Shown here one piece after another: positions 10,661-19,683 of a stretch of 64,000 nucleotides of DNA (positions are counted from its first letter, which is position 1; each line of letters starts with the position of its first letter). The notes beneath the pieces were generated by a model. The model worked only from the letters and a program-made list of their open reading frames with translations. It was not told the origin of the DNA and searched no databases. This DNA is from Chondrus crispus (lineage: Eukaryota; Rhodophyta; Florideophyceae; Gigartinales; Gigartinaceae). The stretch covers positions 1-64,000 of the forward strand of contig NW_005178997.1 in assembly GCF_000350225.1 (NCBI RefSeq), given 5' to 3'. Made by a program: the position numbers and the translations under genes.

Positions 10661-12463
10661 GAGCTGGAGTGATTACAAAGACAAGCGAAGAACAAGCAGA
10701 GGAGCGATGCAATCAAACTCGCAGAGGGGGAGGCAGCAACAAAAAGTGAGAATAATGGGGGTACGCTGGGGTGACTATGGATGGAAACCGGACATGCAAG
10801 ACCAAACGGAATATCGGAGGGGATAAAAGCGACGATGAGGACAATGGGAGGGATGTTGACGGAAAATGACAAGACAATAAGGACGCCGAGTGTGGGATGA
10901 AAACGAAAGTAACCCCAACGAAACGAAAACGTCGAGCGAAGACGAAGCAGAAAGGGAATGGGAATTTCAGACGTGGCTGACAATGGGCGGTGCCATACAC
11001 CCGAAGGAAAAAGAGTTTAGACGAGGATGGAAATGGGGGTGGGCGCGAGGAGAGAGGAGAGAGGATAGGAAGTGGAGGGGGACAAGGGGTACGGGATGAA
11101 TGTGACGGGATGCGGACAGGGAAGATGGCAAAGAATTCCAATGGCGGGGATAGACGAGAACGAAAAGGTGTTGAGAGGTGGGATAGAGAATGGGAGAGAA
11201 GAAAGAAGCTAGGGTGACGTGACGGAGATGGGAGGGAGGCGACCGACACACCGANNNNNNNNNNNNNNNNNNNNNNNNNNNNNNNNNNNNNNNNNNNNNN
11301 NNNNNNNNNNNNNNNNNNNNNNNNNNNNNNNNNNNNNNNNNNNNNNNNNNNNNNATTTGAAAAAGCAGTGGCACCGGGAGGGGAGGGGGGGCGCTGGAGC
11401 GCGCGTGGGGAAGTTTTGCGGAAATAAAATGCGCGGCGGCGTGCGATTGGGCAGGCTACCGAAATCACATAGGCCGCGGAAATGCCACCATGTACGCCAC
11501 GCCCGTGAGCACACCTCAGCCGGGACAGGCGGTCCACCGGAGGCGACCCCGTTCCGCGGCCCTGTCGACACACGTCTCCGGAATTCTCCAGGCGCTCGCC
11601 CCTCGGCCCGCTCGCCCTTGCCCTTCACGCAGCGGGCCCCGCCTTTCGCTTCGTGCCGCCGCCCCGCTGTAAGCGCCATTTCTCCCCGCGCTGACGTGAC
11701 TCACGATGGCACTTTTTTACACGTGTGCCTCGACGACATTCCACCACGGGCGCCTCGTGGAACGGAATGGATGCGTCTTGGAGCCGTACAGTACTACAGT
11801 AGTGAGTTTATCCGCCGCGACTCATAATGATTGACGGGGGCCATGCGAATTCGAATAAAAAACTCATCCGCGTCACTGTAACTCCTCCTGCATTACACTG
11901 CCGCGCGTTGTACCGAAGGGAACGGTACCACCCAGGCCACCAGTGCGTGTCCACACTGCGTACAGTATCCCCGGCCTGTTACACTTCCACCGGGCCACAC
12001 CATCACACCTCGCCTCCATGACCAATGGAAAACGCCCTACCGTCATCCACGCACGGCCCCCGGTCGGCGTCTCTGCGTGCTGATGTCAGGCCCCGATCCC
12101 TCTCCCCAATTCCTCCCCCCCCCCTCCCCCCCCTCCCCCCAATCTCCGCCCTTCCCGCTTCCCGCTCCGCGCTTCCCGCCTTTCGAGCACGCATCCGCGG
12201 CCCTCCCCGCACGCCCCCTCGTCATCATTCGCCTCATCACCATCTCGCTTCCGCCTCTTTCGAAACACTTTACCCCCATGCCACCCCCCTCCACCTTGCC
12301 GCTAGCCAAACCTTTTGCCCCGACACCCATCCTTGCGAACTACGTACAGGACCTTGCCATTCGTTAGCCCTCATCATAACTCTTAAAATTTCAACCTGTC
12401 AGCCCCACACACCCTCGTCACTCCTTCGTCATTCCCCTCCCTGCCCCTCGTAAAACAAGCCTT
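10661..12463. other. intergenic region upstream of Pumilio, contains scaffold gap
   Basis: This is the 5' side of Pumilio (minus strand) and the 3' side of the PrmA-like gene. The plus strand is purine-rich at 10900-11250 (GGA/GAA runs), giving a pyrimidine-rich minus-strand leader for Pumilio. At about 12080-12200 the plus strand is strongly C/T-rich with long C runs. Open frames here are artefacts of that base bias. The region is interrupted by the N gap at 11255-11354. Confidence 0.5.
11255..11354. other. assembly gap of 100 N
   Basis: Exactly 100 N bases, the usual placeholder for a scaffold gap of unknown size. Features reaching across it cannot be trusted. Confidence 0.99.
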
Positions 12464-13411
12464 TCACCGCTTCCCCATCTTCCTCCCAACCAACAGCACC
12501 CACTCGCAGTCCACTGCTGCGTTCTCAATCCAGATCCCTCTCTCCCCATACCACGCCCTCATCTCCTCCGCTTGCCCGACAAGCACCCCGGAAAGCCCAA
12601 TCATCCCGCCCGGCTTCAGTCTAGACACCAGCCGATCTGCCAACGATTTCAGAGGCCCGGCCATGATATTAGCCACCACCAGGTCGTACTCTCTCCCTTC
12701 CGGCTCGTCCTCGTTTTCGTAGAGACTCACCCGGTCCGCGACCCCATTCCGCTCCGCGTTCGCCCGCGCCACCTGCACTGCGTCCGCGTCCAAGTCCACC
12801 CCCACCGCTCTCACATCCTCCATCACTGCCGCCACAATCGCGAGCACTCCGCTTCCAGTCCCAAAATCAAGCACTTCCATCCCTTTGCCCACATTCTCCA
12901 TCACCCACCGCGCACATAGCTGCGTCGTCGCATGCTCCCCGCTTCCAAACGTCATCCCGGGGTCTAGTACCACGTTCGTAACCCCTGCTTCTCTGGGGTG
13001 CCATGGAAACGTAATCGTTAATTCGCCTAGACAAATCGGCTGGAAACTCGATTGCACCCGAGCAACCCACTCTGCTGGCGATTTATCATCGAAAACCTCA
13101 CTGTAGAGCCGCATCGTCGGCGTTTGCTCCAGCCCAAACTCCGTCCCAATCGTCATCAGTAGCGCTTCGCTATCAAAACACAGCGGAAACAACGCCGTGA
13201 TGCGCGCATTTCTCCAGAGTGACTGCCCTCTCGCCGCGGACAAGGACACTGTGCCCTGCGGTTGTTCGCTGTATATCGGATCTTCGGCCCCCGTCCCTTG
13301 ATAGAGGTCGGATATGCTCACTGAAAGAGCACCCAGTTCAAACAGTACATCAGATACGAAGCCGGTTTCTCTGCTCTCAGAAACTTCAATCGTGATGCTC
13401 TTCAAAGGCAT
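12464..13411 (-). CDS. ribosomal protein L11 methyltransferase (PrmA-like)
   Basis: SAM-dependent methyltransferase; bacterial PrmA trimethylates ribosomal protein L11, and the eukaryotic homologue is expected to act on organellar L11. The 315-residue protein has the N-terminal alpha/beta substrate-recognition part (residues 1-100), then the PrmA hallmark DPGMTFGSGEHATT (150-163), the SAM-binding motif I LDFGTGSG (181-188), the acidic ribose-binding GVDLD, and the catalytic-loop motif ANIMAGPL (247-254). Length is close to bacterial PrmA (about 290-300). I see no obvious transit peptide after this ATG, so targeting may need an upstream exon, or the enzyme may not be organellar. No intron. Bacterial contamination is unlikely, because it lies on the same contig segment as eukaryotic genes. 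Confidence 0.88.
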   Translation of the reverse strand: MPLKSITIEVSESRETGFVSDVLFELGALSVSISDLYQGTGAEDPIYSEQPQGTVSLSAARGQSLWRNARITALFPLCFDSEALLMTIGTEFGLEQTPTMRLYSEVFDDKSPAEWVARVQSSFQPICLGELTITFPWHPREAGVTNVVLDPGMTFGSGEHATTQLCARWVMENVGKGMEVLDFGTGSGVLAIVAAVMEDVRAVGVDLDADAVQVARANAERNGVADRVSLYENEDEPEGREYDLVVANIMAGPLKSLADRLVSRLKPGGMIGLSGVLVGQAEEMRAWYGERGIWIENAAVDCEWVLLVGRKMGKR

Positions 13412-14295
13412 GCTTTCGCGTCACCCTGTGCAGATATAGATTCCCGGAGAGTGCCTTCAAACCCTGTAAAGGTAAATCTTCTTTATACTGCTCGCTTCAA
13501 CAAACACGATAGATAGTGCTGGGCTCTTAACTGCGAACAGTGGGCGACTACGAAAAACACAAATGCACATAAATTTTGTACACACAAATTCCAGATCACA
13601 AAATACGACACAGAATTAGTATTGTGTGTCGTATTTTGTGATCTGGCACGGAAATGCAAATGACATAAAATATGAATGATGCAATCGCAATGCGTATGCA
13701 CCCTCAGCAGTACGGAAAAGCCCAGCGCACAGATCGCCATTCCACCTTCGCACCCCCACCCCATTCACCCTCAGATGATATCTGCTGCTTCTCTTGTTGC
13801 TGCAACGGGCGAACGTGGCCCGATAGGCCAGGTACGAACTTGGCCCCGGGGGTACCAACCACAGGACTGCACATCCAAGTCCTATCCCATCCAGCTCTAA
13901 CACGTGTCAGATTTGGAACGAGTTGAGCCTTCATATTTACGTGGCTCACTTTCCCCTCTTGGGGCAACAAAGTCCACAGGAGTCTAAAGATAACTACTAA
14001 AGCTTTGTGACTAAGTTCTCATAATTCCGGCCAGCTGGTGCACACCAGTTGGTTTGACTTGCATTTCGTCCGCCTTCGCGTGGCGCAAGTTGTCAGTACT
14101 TCTATATCAGGAGGAAACCAAGGGCCATACCGGGTAATTAGACGGCTCCGAGCCCCCTACGAAGTGTCTGAAGTGTCTCTCCGAACAATTCCAAGTCTTT
14201 TTGCGTCTGAAAGTTGAAAGAAAACAGTAGAGAGCTACTTAGTAGCCGCCCATTTGCTTGCTACCAATTCCATACACGTGTCCACGTGTATGAAG
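13412..14295. other. intergenic region between PrmA-like gene and LINE remnant
   Basis: No gene is supported. The notable item is the perfect inverted repeat at 13591-13646, listed separately. The right part (13930-14295) is probably the 3' flank or 3' UTR of the minus-strand LINE, but I see no poly(A) tail to fix its end. Confidence 0.5.
13591..13646. repeat. perfect 22-bp inverted repeat, 12-bp spacer
   Basis: Arms 13591-13612 and 13625-13646 are exact reverse complements; the loop is 13613-13624. The arms begin CCAGATCACAAAATACG and are not G/C-only, so the match is not due to base bias. As RNA this would form a strong hairpin. It could be a transcription-end structure for the PrmA neighbourhood, a tiny foldback element, or a small-RNA precursor. 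Function is unknown. Confidence 0.9.
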
Positions 14296-16232
14296 TCAGC
14301 AGCTGTCCCAGTTAGCCATTTCCAAGTATCGCTTAATCTCGCTGAAGAAGGGGCGCGTGTGCGCATTTGGGACCAAGGCACTCATGTACCAAAGGACCCC
14401 GATGTGCTGCGCGGCCTTGGACAAATGATTCGCCCAAAGTAAGGGGACCAGGGAGTGGTTCCCTGCTATGGGTACTTCCCGTTTCCCTGTTCCATGAACC
14501 GCGTTCAGGTCTTTGTTGAGAAGTTCTTGAATGAATTGTTTTCTAAGTGCCAGAGCCTGAGTAACTGAACCAGCCTGGTTCAGTCCATTTTTCTTTTGTA
14601 GCTCCTGTAGTAGCAGAAGAGCCGTGAGCACTTTCGTTCGGGCGGGGGCTACATTTCTGCTAAGTTCCTGAACCATAAGTGCGAGTAGGAGCTTCACAGC
14701 TTGGACTTGGCGAATTGTCCAAAGCCGCAGGAGTTGGAGGAGTGCTCTTCCAATTCCAAAGCGATAGCTTTCCTGTGTGCGGACGCGCAGGATCCATGTA
14801 ATAAGTAACTTTTCCAGGGCCATAGCGGCGTCGTCCACTTCCCTGGTAAACGGTTGTGTATATAGCACATACGTAACCAGAGAGTTGATGAATGTTTGGG
14901 CCAAGGTCCTCTTCTGAAGGTACGTTAGAGAGACCGTTCTTGTTTCCCGGATCATCTTGTGAGCGGCCCAGTGAGCGTTTTGGAGCCGCTCGAGGAGTCT
15001 ATGGGGCGTTACCCCGGAGTTGGAGATTGACACCCCGAGGTAGGAGACCGTGGGGCGGTGCTCCATACGCTTACCATTTATCCAGAGTTGTATTGGCGGT
15101 GGGGCTTGAGAGAGCACGAGGCTCTTTGTAGCATTCCATTCCATGCCGTTGGCTACGGCCCAGGCGTCCGCTGTGGTGAGCAGTCGGACCATACCCGGCC
15201 ATGATCGCGTTAATCCTAGAACATCGTCTGCGAACCCAATCACCCGCGTCTCCGCATATGCGTTCAGTTGTAGTAAGAGGGGGTCTAGGAATATGTTGAA
15301 GAGCCATGGACTGAACGGGGTCCCCTTGAGGCACGCCCAGGACCACATTGGCTGTGACTGTGCCAAGTTGTCCCTGTGTTTTGATCGCCGTTCGGTGTAG
15401 GAGTGCTTGCATCATGGCATCATGGCACGCATTGTCGGATCCAATCTTTTTCTGCATAACTGTAGCAGGCGGTCACGAGGGACCAAATCGTATGCAGATT
15501 TGAGGTCCAAGACGGCACCACAGTTAAAGCCACTGTGGAGGGATTTGGCTGCCATTGCGATAGCCGTTTCCGTGTTAGAGCCAGAGAGGAACCCGAGTTG
15601 CCAAGAGTGAAAGCTATTTGCTTCAATAAAGATCAACCCAATTGCCTTGGAAATGGCCTTCCGGATGACCGATAGAATCGTGATCGGTCTATAGTTTAGA
15701 GGATCATTTGCTTCTCCTTTTTAAATAGCGGAACGACCAGTCCCGATCGAAGGAGCTTGGGGACGTAGGCCAGTTGGCCAACCTGCGACCAGAGGGCTGC
15801 AATGGAATTTGCCGCCCTAGGGACGTCCAGCTGGAGCATTTCGGCGGAGATCTAGTCCGGACCTGGGGCCTTGTTGCGGGCCATCTGGACAATTGCAAAC
15901 CGAAGTTTGTTCTCGAAGTGAGGAGGTAGCTCAAAGGTCGTGGGACGAGGGCTAGTATCCAGCAAGGGTTGGAGGGACTGGATAAACTGAGTAAACACGT
16001 CCGGGTCCAGCGCTTCTATTGTCCGCGGGTCGTTGCGGAGTTTCCTGATTGCAGTCATGACATCCACCGTGTGGGTCAGTGGACCTTCGTTCACCGTGTC
16101 CAGATGGCGGGTTCGCAGCTCGCGGCGTCTCTTGCGAACCTTCCTCCGGATGGCTTTATCCAACTTATGGATTTCCGCCTTAAAGTCCGGGGTTAGCGGA
16201 GCTCGGAATAGTTTAGAGCGTAGCTTTGCCAA
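14296..16232 (-). pseudogene. LINE reverse transcriptase, frameshifted
   Basis: The minus strand gives in order: a basic EN-RT linker ending MARNKAPGPD (16232-15852); RT motif A region NCGAVLDLKSAYDLVPRD (15636-15412); and motif B to the C-terminal end in 15366-14296, with GTPFSPWLFNIFLDPLL, the catalytic FADD (GFADDVLGL) and SYLGVSIS. At least two further frame changes lie near 15450 and 15325-15335, where motif B (GVPQG) is read in one frame and continued in another. The catalytic string FADD is intact, but the gene is not translatable as one protein. Confidence 0.8.
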
Positions 16233-16277
16233 ACGGTCCGTCGCATAGGTCCAACCAGGGCGGAAGCGTGCTGGTTT

Positions 16278-17129
16278 CTAGGCGAAGTGTGCCAGCCATG
16301 GTTCGACGAACGTTTTGTCTAGCTTGGTAGTTTCATATTCCAGAGATTTCGGAGTAGCACAGGCAGAGAGGTTGCTGCTGCAGCCTGGGAGCCGTTGCAG
16401 ATAGGAGGCCCGGACCTTTTTTCGGATATCCAGGTTGGTGAGTATAGAGGAGGGGACCGCCTTGGAGAGGCGTGGTGGGGTTTCCGGGTAGAGGAGGACA
16501 GATATGGGCCGATGGTCCGAGAGAGTGGCCCAGTGGCCCTGCGTCAGCTGCAGTGTGCCAAAGGGTATGCCGCGCCCAAGAAACAGGTCCACCGTACTGG
16601 AACCATGTCGGAGAGGGTAGCAAGTGGCTTTCGCAGGGGTGGCAACTGTGAAGTTCAGCTGAAAGGCCCATTGCGACAAGAGTCGGCCTTGTTTTGTGGT
16701 ATAGGTATGCCATAGCCGGTGACGCGCGTTGAAGTCTCCCATGATGAGGGTCTTCCCGCGGGCTAGGCGTGTCATGTGGAACAACAGCTTGTGGACCTCA
16801 GCTTCTGGGGCCCTTGGTTGGAGATACGCCCCAATAAGCATGAGGCCCCGGTGCCGACCCGCAAGTAGTTGAAAGTGCGGGTGGGTGATATTGGCCGTTT
16901 CGGTGAAGTCTGGGCTAGTGAAAAGCATACAGACTCCACCAGCGTGGCGGCGAGCTCCTACCGGGCGATGACCGTGAGCAGAGTGCATCACGACCCCGTC
17001 TGGGAGAGCGAGAGACCGGGGTTGCCAGATCTCCGTTAGGCAGGTAATCGATGCTGCCTTTGTGAGGGAGAGGACCGCTGGGGTCTTTGCAGTGGTCCAG
17101 CCCCTGATGTTCCGGAGGGAGACCCTCAT
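16278..17129 (-). CDS. LINE apurinic/apyrimidinic-type endonuclease domain
   Basis: 283-residue frame with exonuclease-endonuclease-phosphatase fold motifs: the start RVSLRNIRGW (N of motif I), the catalytic Glu in CLTEIW, GAYLQP, the core GDFNARH, and near the C-terminus LSDHRPISV with the catalytic Asp-His pair. In LINEs this domain nicks the target before reverse transcription. The catalytic residues look present. The linked RT is broken, so the copy is not active by itself. The frame ends at 16278 and a linker frame begins at 16232. Confidence 0.8.
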   Translation of the reverse strand: MRVSLRNIRGWTTAKTPAVLSLTKAASITCLTEIWQPRSLALPDGVVMHSAHGHRPVGARRHAGGVCMLFTSPDFTETANITHPHFQLLAGRHRGLMLIGAYLQPRAPEAEVHKLLFHMTRLARGKTLIMGDFNARHRLWHTYTTKQGRLLSQWAFQLNFTVATPAKATCYPLRHGSSTVDLFLGRGIPFGTLQLTQGHWATLSDHRPISVLLYPETPPRLSKAVPSSILTNLDIRKKVRASYLQRLPGCSSNLSACATPKSLEYETTKLDKTFVEPWLAHFA

Positions 17130-17398
17130 TCCTGAGGGCCCCCTGGGCGCAGAGCTGGTGGTTTAGCAGTATATGGAGCTGGGGCTGCCCGGGTCGGAGC
17201 GGGACCCGGTTCCTTTCTAGCACTCTGGGCTCGGTCCGCGTTCGTCTCCGAGCCCGTGTCCGAGTCGGAATCTGAGGGAGCGGGTGCGAGGGTAGGATCC
17301 AAGATTTCGAGGGCTTTGGCGTTGGTCTGATACCATGTAGTAGCCGCGGGGGAACGAGAGTTCTCCGCACACCATGTCCATCGACGGTGACAAGAACG

Positions 17399-18286
17399 TC
17401 AGTGGGTAGTTGCCCGTTCGTTGGACCCAGTGGTCCGTAGAGTTCTCCGAGGGTTGTATCGTTCCAAGTGTCGAAACATTAGCAACTTCATTGTCGCGAT
17501 GAGGCGATCGACGAGTTGCTTGTGGCAAAGGATCTCCAGGGCCGTATTGCCTATGAAGGAGATCCCAATAATCGCCCACTTTGGTAGCGACAGAAGAAGC
17601 GCTCTGCGCAGGTCCCCAATTGGCCCGCACGGGACGCCGCCGAAGTAGACTGCCTCAGGAATTGGCTGTTTGCTGGGGCTTGAGAAAGCCTTCAGCGCCA
17701 GGCGGGTCTGTTGTAGACGGGTCTGAAGCGAAGCCGGTAGTGCCGTAGCAGCCGGCTTCTTCGCCACCTCAGCCCACGATAGGCGAGGTTGGCGGAGAGG
17801 GGGAGGTATAGGGGCCTCTGGGTTGGTGGTCGGAGCCCGCGCCAACCCCTTCGAGGTGGTGGACGGAGGCGCAGCCTCGGTACTTTCTTCTGCACCGGTG
17901 GTCGGAGCCCGCGTCGGTTCCTTCGGAGAGATGGTCGGAGCCCTCGTCTCTCCTGCTGCTAAGGTGGTGGTCGGAGCCCGCGCCACCTTCTTCCCAGGGA
18001 TGGTCTGAGGCCTCGTCCCTGAGGCTGCTAAGTTGGGGGACAGAACCCCCGCCTTCTTCCCAGGGGTGGTCGGAGCCCTCGTTCCTGAGGCTGCTAAGTT
18101 GGGGGACAGAACCCCCGCCTTCTTCGACCTACCAGCTGTGGTCGGAGCCCGCGCCGGAGCGCCTGCCACACGGGTTTCTGGGAAGAGAGCCCGTGCACGA
18201 TAGGACTTGGAGTGAGTAGAGAGGGGAAGGGGCCGCGGAGGGACCGTCATTCCCGCTTCAATCAATGTGGACCGGAGGGTCGACAC
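17399..18286 (-). CDS. LINE ORF1-like protein
   Basis: 295-residue frame directly upstream of the endonuclease frame on the same strand, which is the ORF1 position. The N-terminal half has two 22-residue tandem repeats (KKAGVLSPNLAASGT) and several RAPTT segments. The C-terminal half, from about residue 170, is better ordered (LSWAEVAKKPAATAL, then a segment VYFGGVPCGPIGDLRRALL resembling a nucleic-acid chaperone region). A 'W-A-E-V-A' string before such a segment is common in LINE and Ty ORF1 proteins. No zinc knuckle is seen. Confidence 0.6.
   Translation of the reverse strand: MSTLRSTLIEAGMTVPPRPLPLSTHSKSYRARALFPETRVAGAPARAPTTAGRSKKAGVLSPNLAASGTRAPTTPGKKAGVLSPNLAASGTRPQTIPGKKVARAPTTTLAAGETRAPTISPKEPTRAPTTGAEESTEAAPPSTTSKGLARAPTTNPEAPIPPPLRQPRLSWAEVAKKPAATALPASLQTRLQQTRLALKAFSSPSKQPIPEAVYFGGVPCGPIGDLRRALLLSLPKWAIIGISFIGNTALEILCHKQLVDRLIATMKLLMFRHLERYNPRRTLRTTGSNERATTH
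17988..18119. repeat. two 66-bp tandem repeats inside ORF1
   Basis: Two adjacent 66-bp units (17988-18053 and 18054-18119) start TTCTTCCCAGG and differ at only a few bases. The unit is a multiple of three, so it adds 22 residues per copy without breaking the ORF1 frame. Confidence 0.85.
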
Positions 18287-18475
18287 ATAGTGTTCCAGTT
18301 TCTTGTGATAGTCGTCCGCCTGTCGGCGGAGTGTCGCGTGGCGGTTCGAGGAGATAGTGCGTTTCGCGCTGCGCCGGACTTCGGAACCGCGGGCTAAGAG
18401 TAAACTTTGTTTCAGAGCGTTTCGGCCCGCAGAGCCCGGCGTACAGGAGGGGGTTAGAGGAGATCGAGGGTCTGG

Positions 18476-18979
18476 TCAGGGAGGGGCTGGGCTGGAGCTG
18501 GAGGCCTCAGAGCCCGGCCTGAAGGAATGCTGTGGGGCTTCCGACGTACTCAGGAACCCCGAGGAGGTCAGCGACTTGGGGAATTCCGGAGGTCCGCCTC
18601 TTTCTTCGGCTGATGGTGAGGACTGTTCAGACCCAGACGAGCTCTCGCAATCTGCGGAAGCCGTGGAGTCTGACTGAGAGGGGCTTAAAGCCTGCAGAGC
18701 AGTGTCCTTGAATTTGGAGGGCGCCCGACCAGTGAGCGCGCGACCAGAAGCTGGGGCGCCGTGGTGCCCTTTTGTAGAGTTGAATTTGGCCGATTTGGAT
18801 TGCGTCCGTCCAATGGGCGCTCGATCAGAATTTGGAGCGCCAAGGCGCTCTTGCGTGGAGATCTGGGCGTCCCCCTCATTGGCCTGCATGGCCACACGCG
18901 GGAGTCGCCTCGACACGCGCGGAGCGCGTGGAGGCGTGTCGCCCGAAGCGCCCACCGTCATGTCCATCTTCTTCGTCAA
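18476..18979 (-). pseudogene. LINE ORF1 N-terminal part
   Basis: 167-residue frame, low complexity and rich in Ser, Pro and Ala, with two similar segments (DRAPIGRTQSKSAKF and GRALTGRAPSKFKD). It stops at 18476 and the ORF1-like reading resumes in another frame at 18286. It is therefore either a separate small ORF or the frameshifted N-terminal part of ORF1. No known domain is recognised. Confidence 0.45.
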
Positions 18980-19312
18980 CTTCCTTGCGGAGGAAGACGG
19001 CGGAAACAGAAAGAAACTTAAGCGCGCGGGTCCCCGAGGTGAAAGCGTTTGCGCCGAAGACCGGCGAAGCCAGCAAACGCAGCGGAAGGTCCCTCTTGAA
19101 AGTGGTGGCCAGTAGTCTCAAACGCTAGCGTTCTTCAGACCCAAGAAAACAGGGAAAGAAGCGCGCCCGCGCCAGTCCGTACTGTAGCCGAGCATGTCCC
19201 AGAAACGCTTATCTTCGGAACCGGAAGTCAGAGCGCCGCGCCGCGAGTTCCTCCGGACAGAGCCGCGCGCGCCGCGTCGAATCGCGCCGCTCGCAGGCAA
19301 AGGGAAGAAAAC

Positions 19313-19359
19313 GCGAAAGCGTGGCCTATCGATCCTTTCACGATTCGAGATTTGAAGCG

Positions 19360-19397
<38 letters not shown>
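19313..19397 (+). rRNA. fragment of 28S (LSU) rRNA, peptidyl-transferase-loop region
   Basis: About 85 bases match universally conserved nuclear LSU rRNA: GAAAGCGTGGCCTATCGATC at the left and GAGGTGTCAGAAAAGTTACC followed by ACAGGGATAACTGGCTT at the right. The last string is the central loop of domain V. Homology stops sharply after GGCTT, where rRNA should continue GTGGCGGCC. It is therefore a detached fragment and not a gene. It lies just upstream of the 5' end of the minus-strand LINE, in the opposite orientation. Confidence 0.85.
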
Positions 19398-19683
19398 CTA
19401 TCAGGTACCATTCGCATTGGGTTTATATTGCAGTACATACCAGAACCATGCCCTTGGCAGTGATATACAACACCCAATATATTATAGCTGGAAATAAATG
19501 GGCGTCTTGAGGACTCTTTCGAACACTGTGATGCCATGAACACCGATGGCCCTCTCACCCCTGCGGGGACGGCGGCCGGCGGTGACTTTATGTGCTGAGT
19601 TGTAGTGCCTTATGTGACTGTGCCTTATCTACTGTGCTGACCTATCTGGATGGTACTACAGTGTCTGTCGTTCGTGCACGTTG
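19398..19683. other. unassigned sequence between rRNA fragment and copia remnant
   Basis: No coding signal. A G/C-rich string with a short hairpin (CCCCTGCGGGG near 19558) lies near 19550-19580. The right part is probably the 3' non-coding end of the minus-strand copia remnant, but no LTR can be recognised. Confidence 0.4.

Larger units (their letters stand above)
14296..18979 (-). mobile_element. decayed non-LTR (LINE) retrotransposon with ORF1, endonuclease and RT
   Basis: Reading on the minus strand from about 18979 down to 14296 gives a Ser/Pro/Ala-rich ORF1-like product, an APE-type endonuclease, an EN-RT linker and a reverse transcriptase. This is the order found in non-LTR retrotransposons. 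Several frameshifts break the RT part, so the copy is not autonomous. I cannot see target-site duplications or a poly(A) tail, so the ends are only the outermost coding signals; the 5' UTR may run to about 19312. The clade (Jockey, I, CR1, L1) is not determined; no RNase H domain or C-terminal zinc knuckle is visible. Confidence 0.8.

Noticed and set aside
12464..13411. PrmA-like gene as bacterial contamination
   Set aside because: Same contig stretch as eukaryotic genes, with comparable base composition; eukaryotes are known to carry PrmA homologues.
19313..19397. R1/R2-type rDNA-specific insertion of the LINE
   Set aside because: The rRNA fragment is in the opposite orientation to the LINE and not at the R1/R2 target region.
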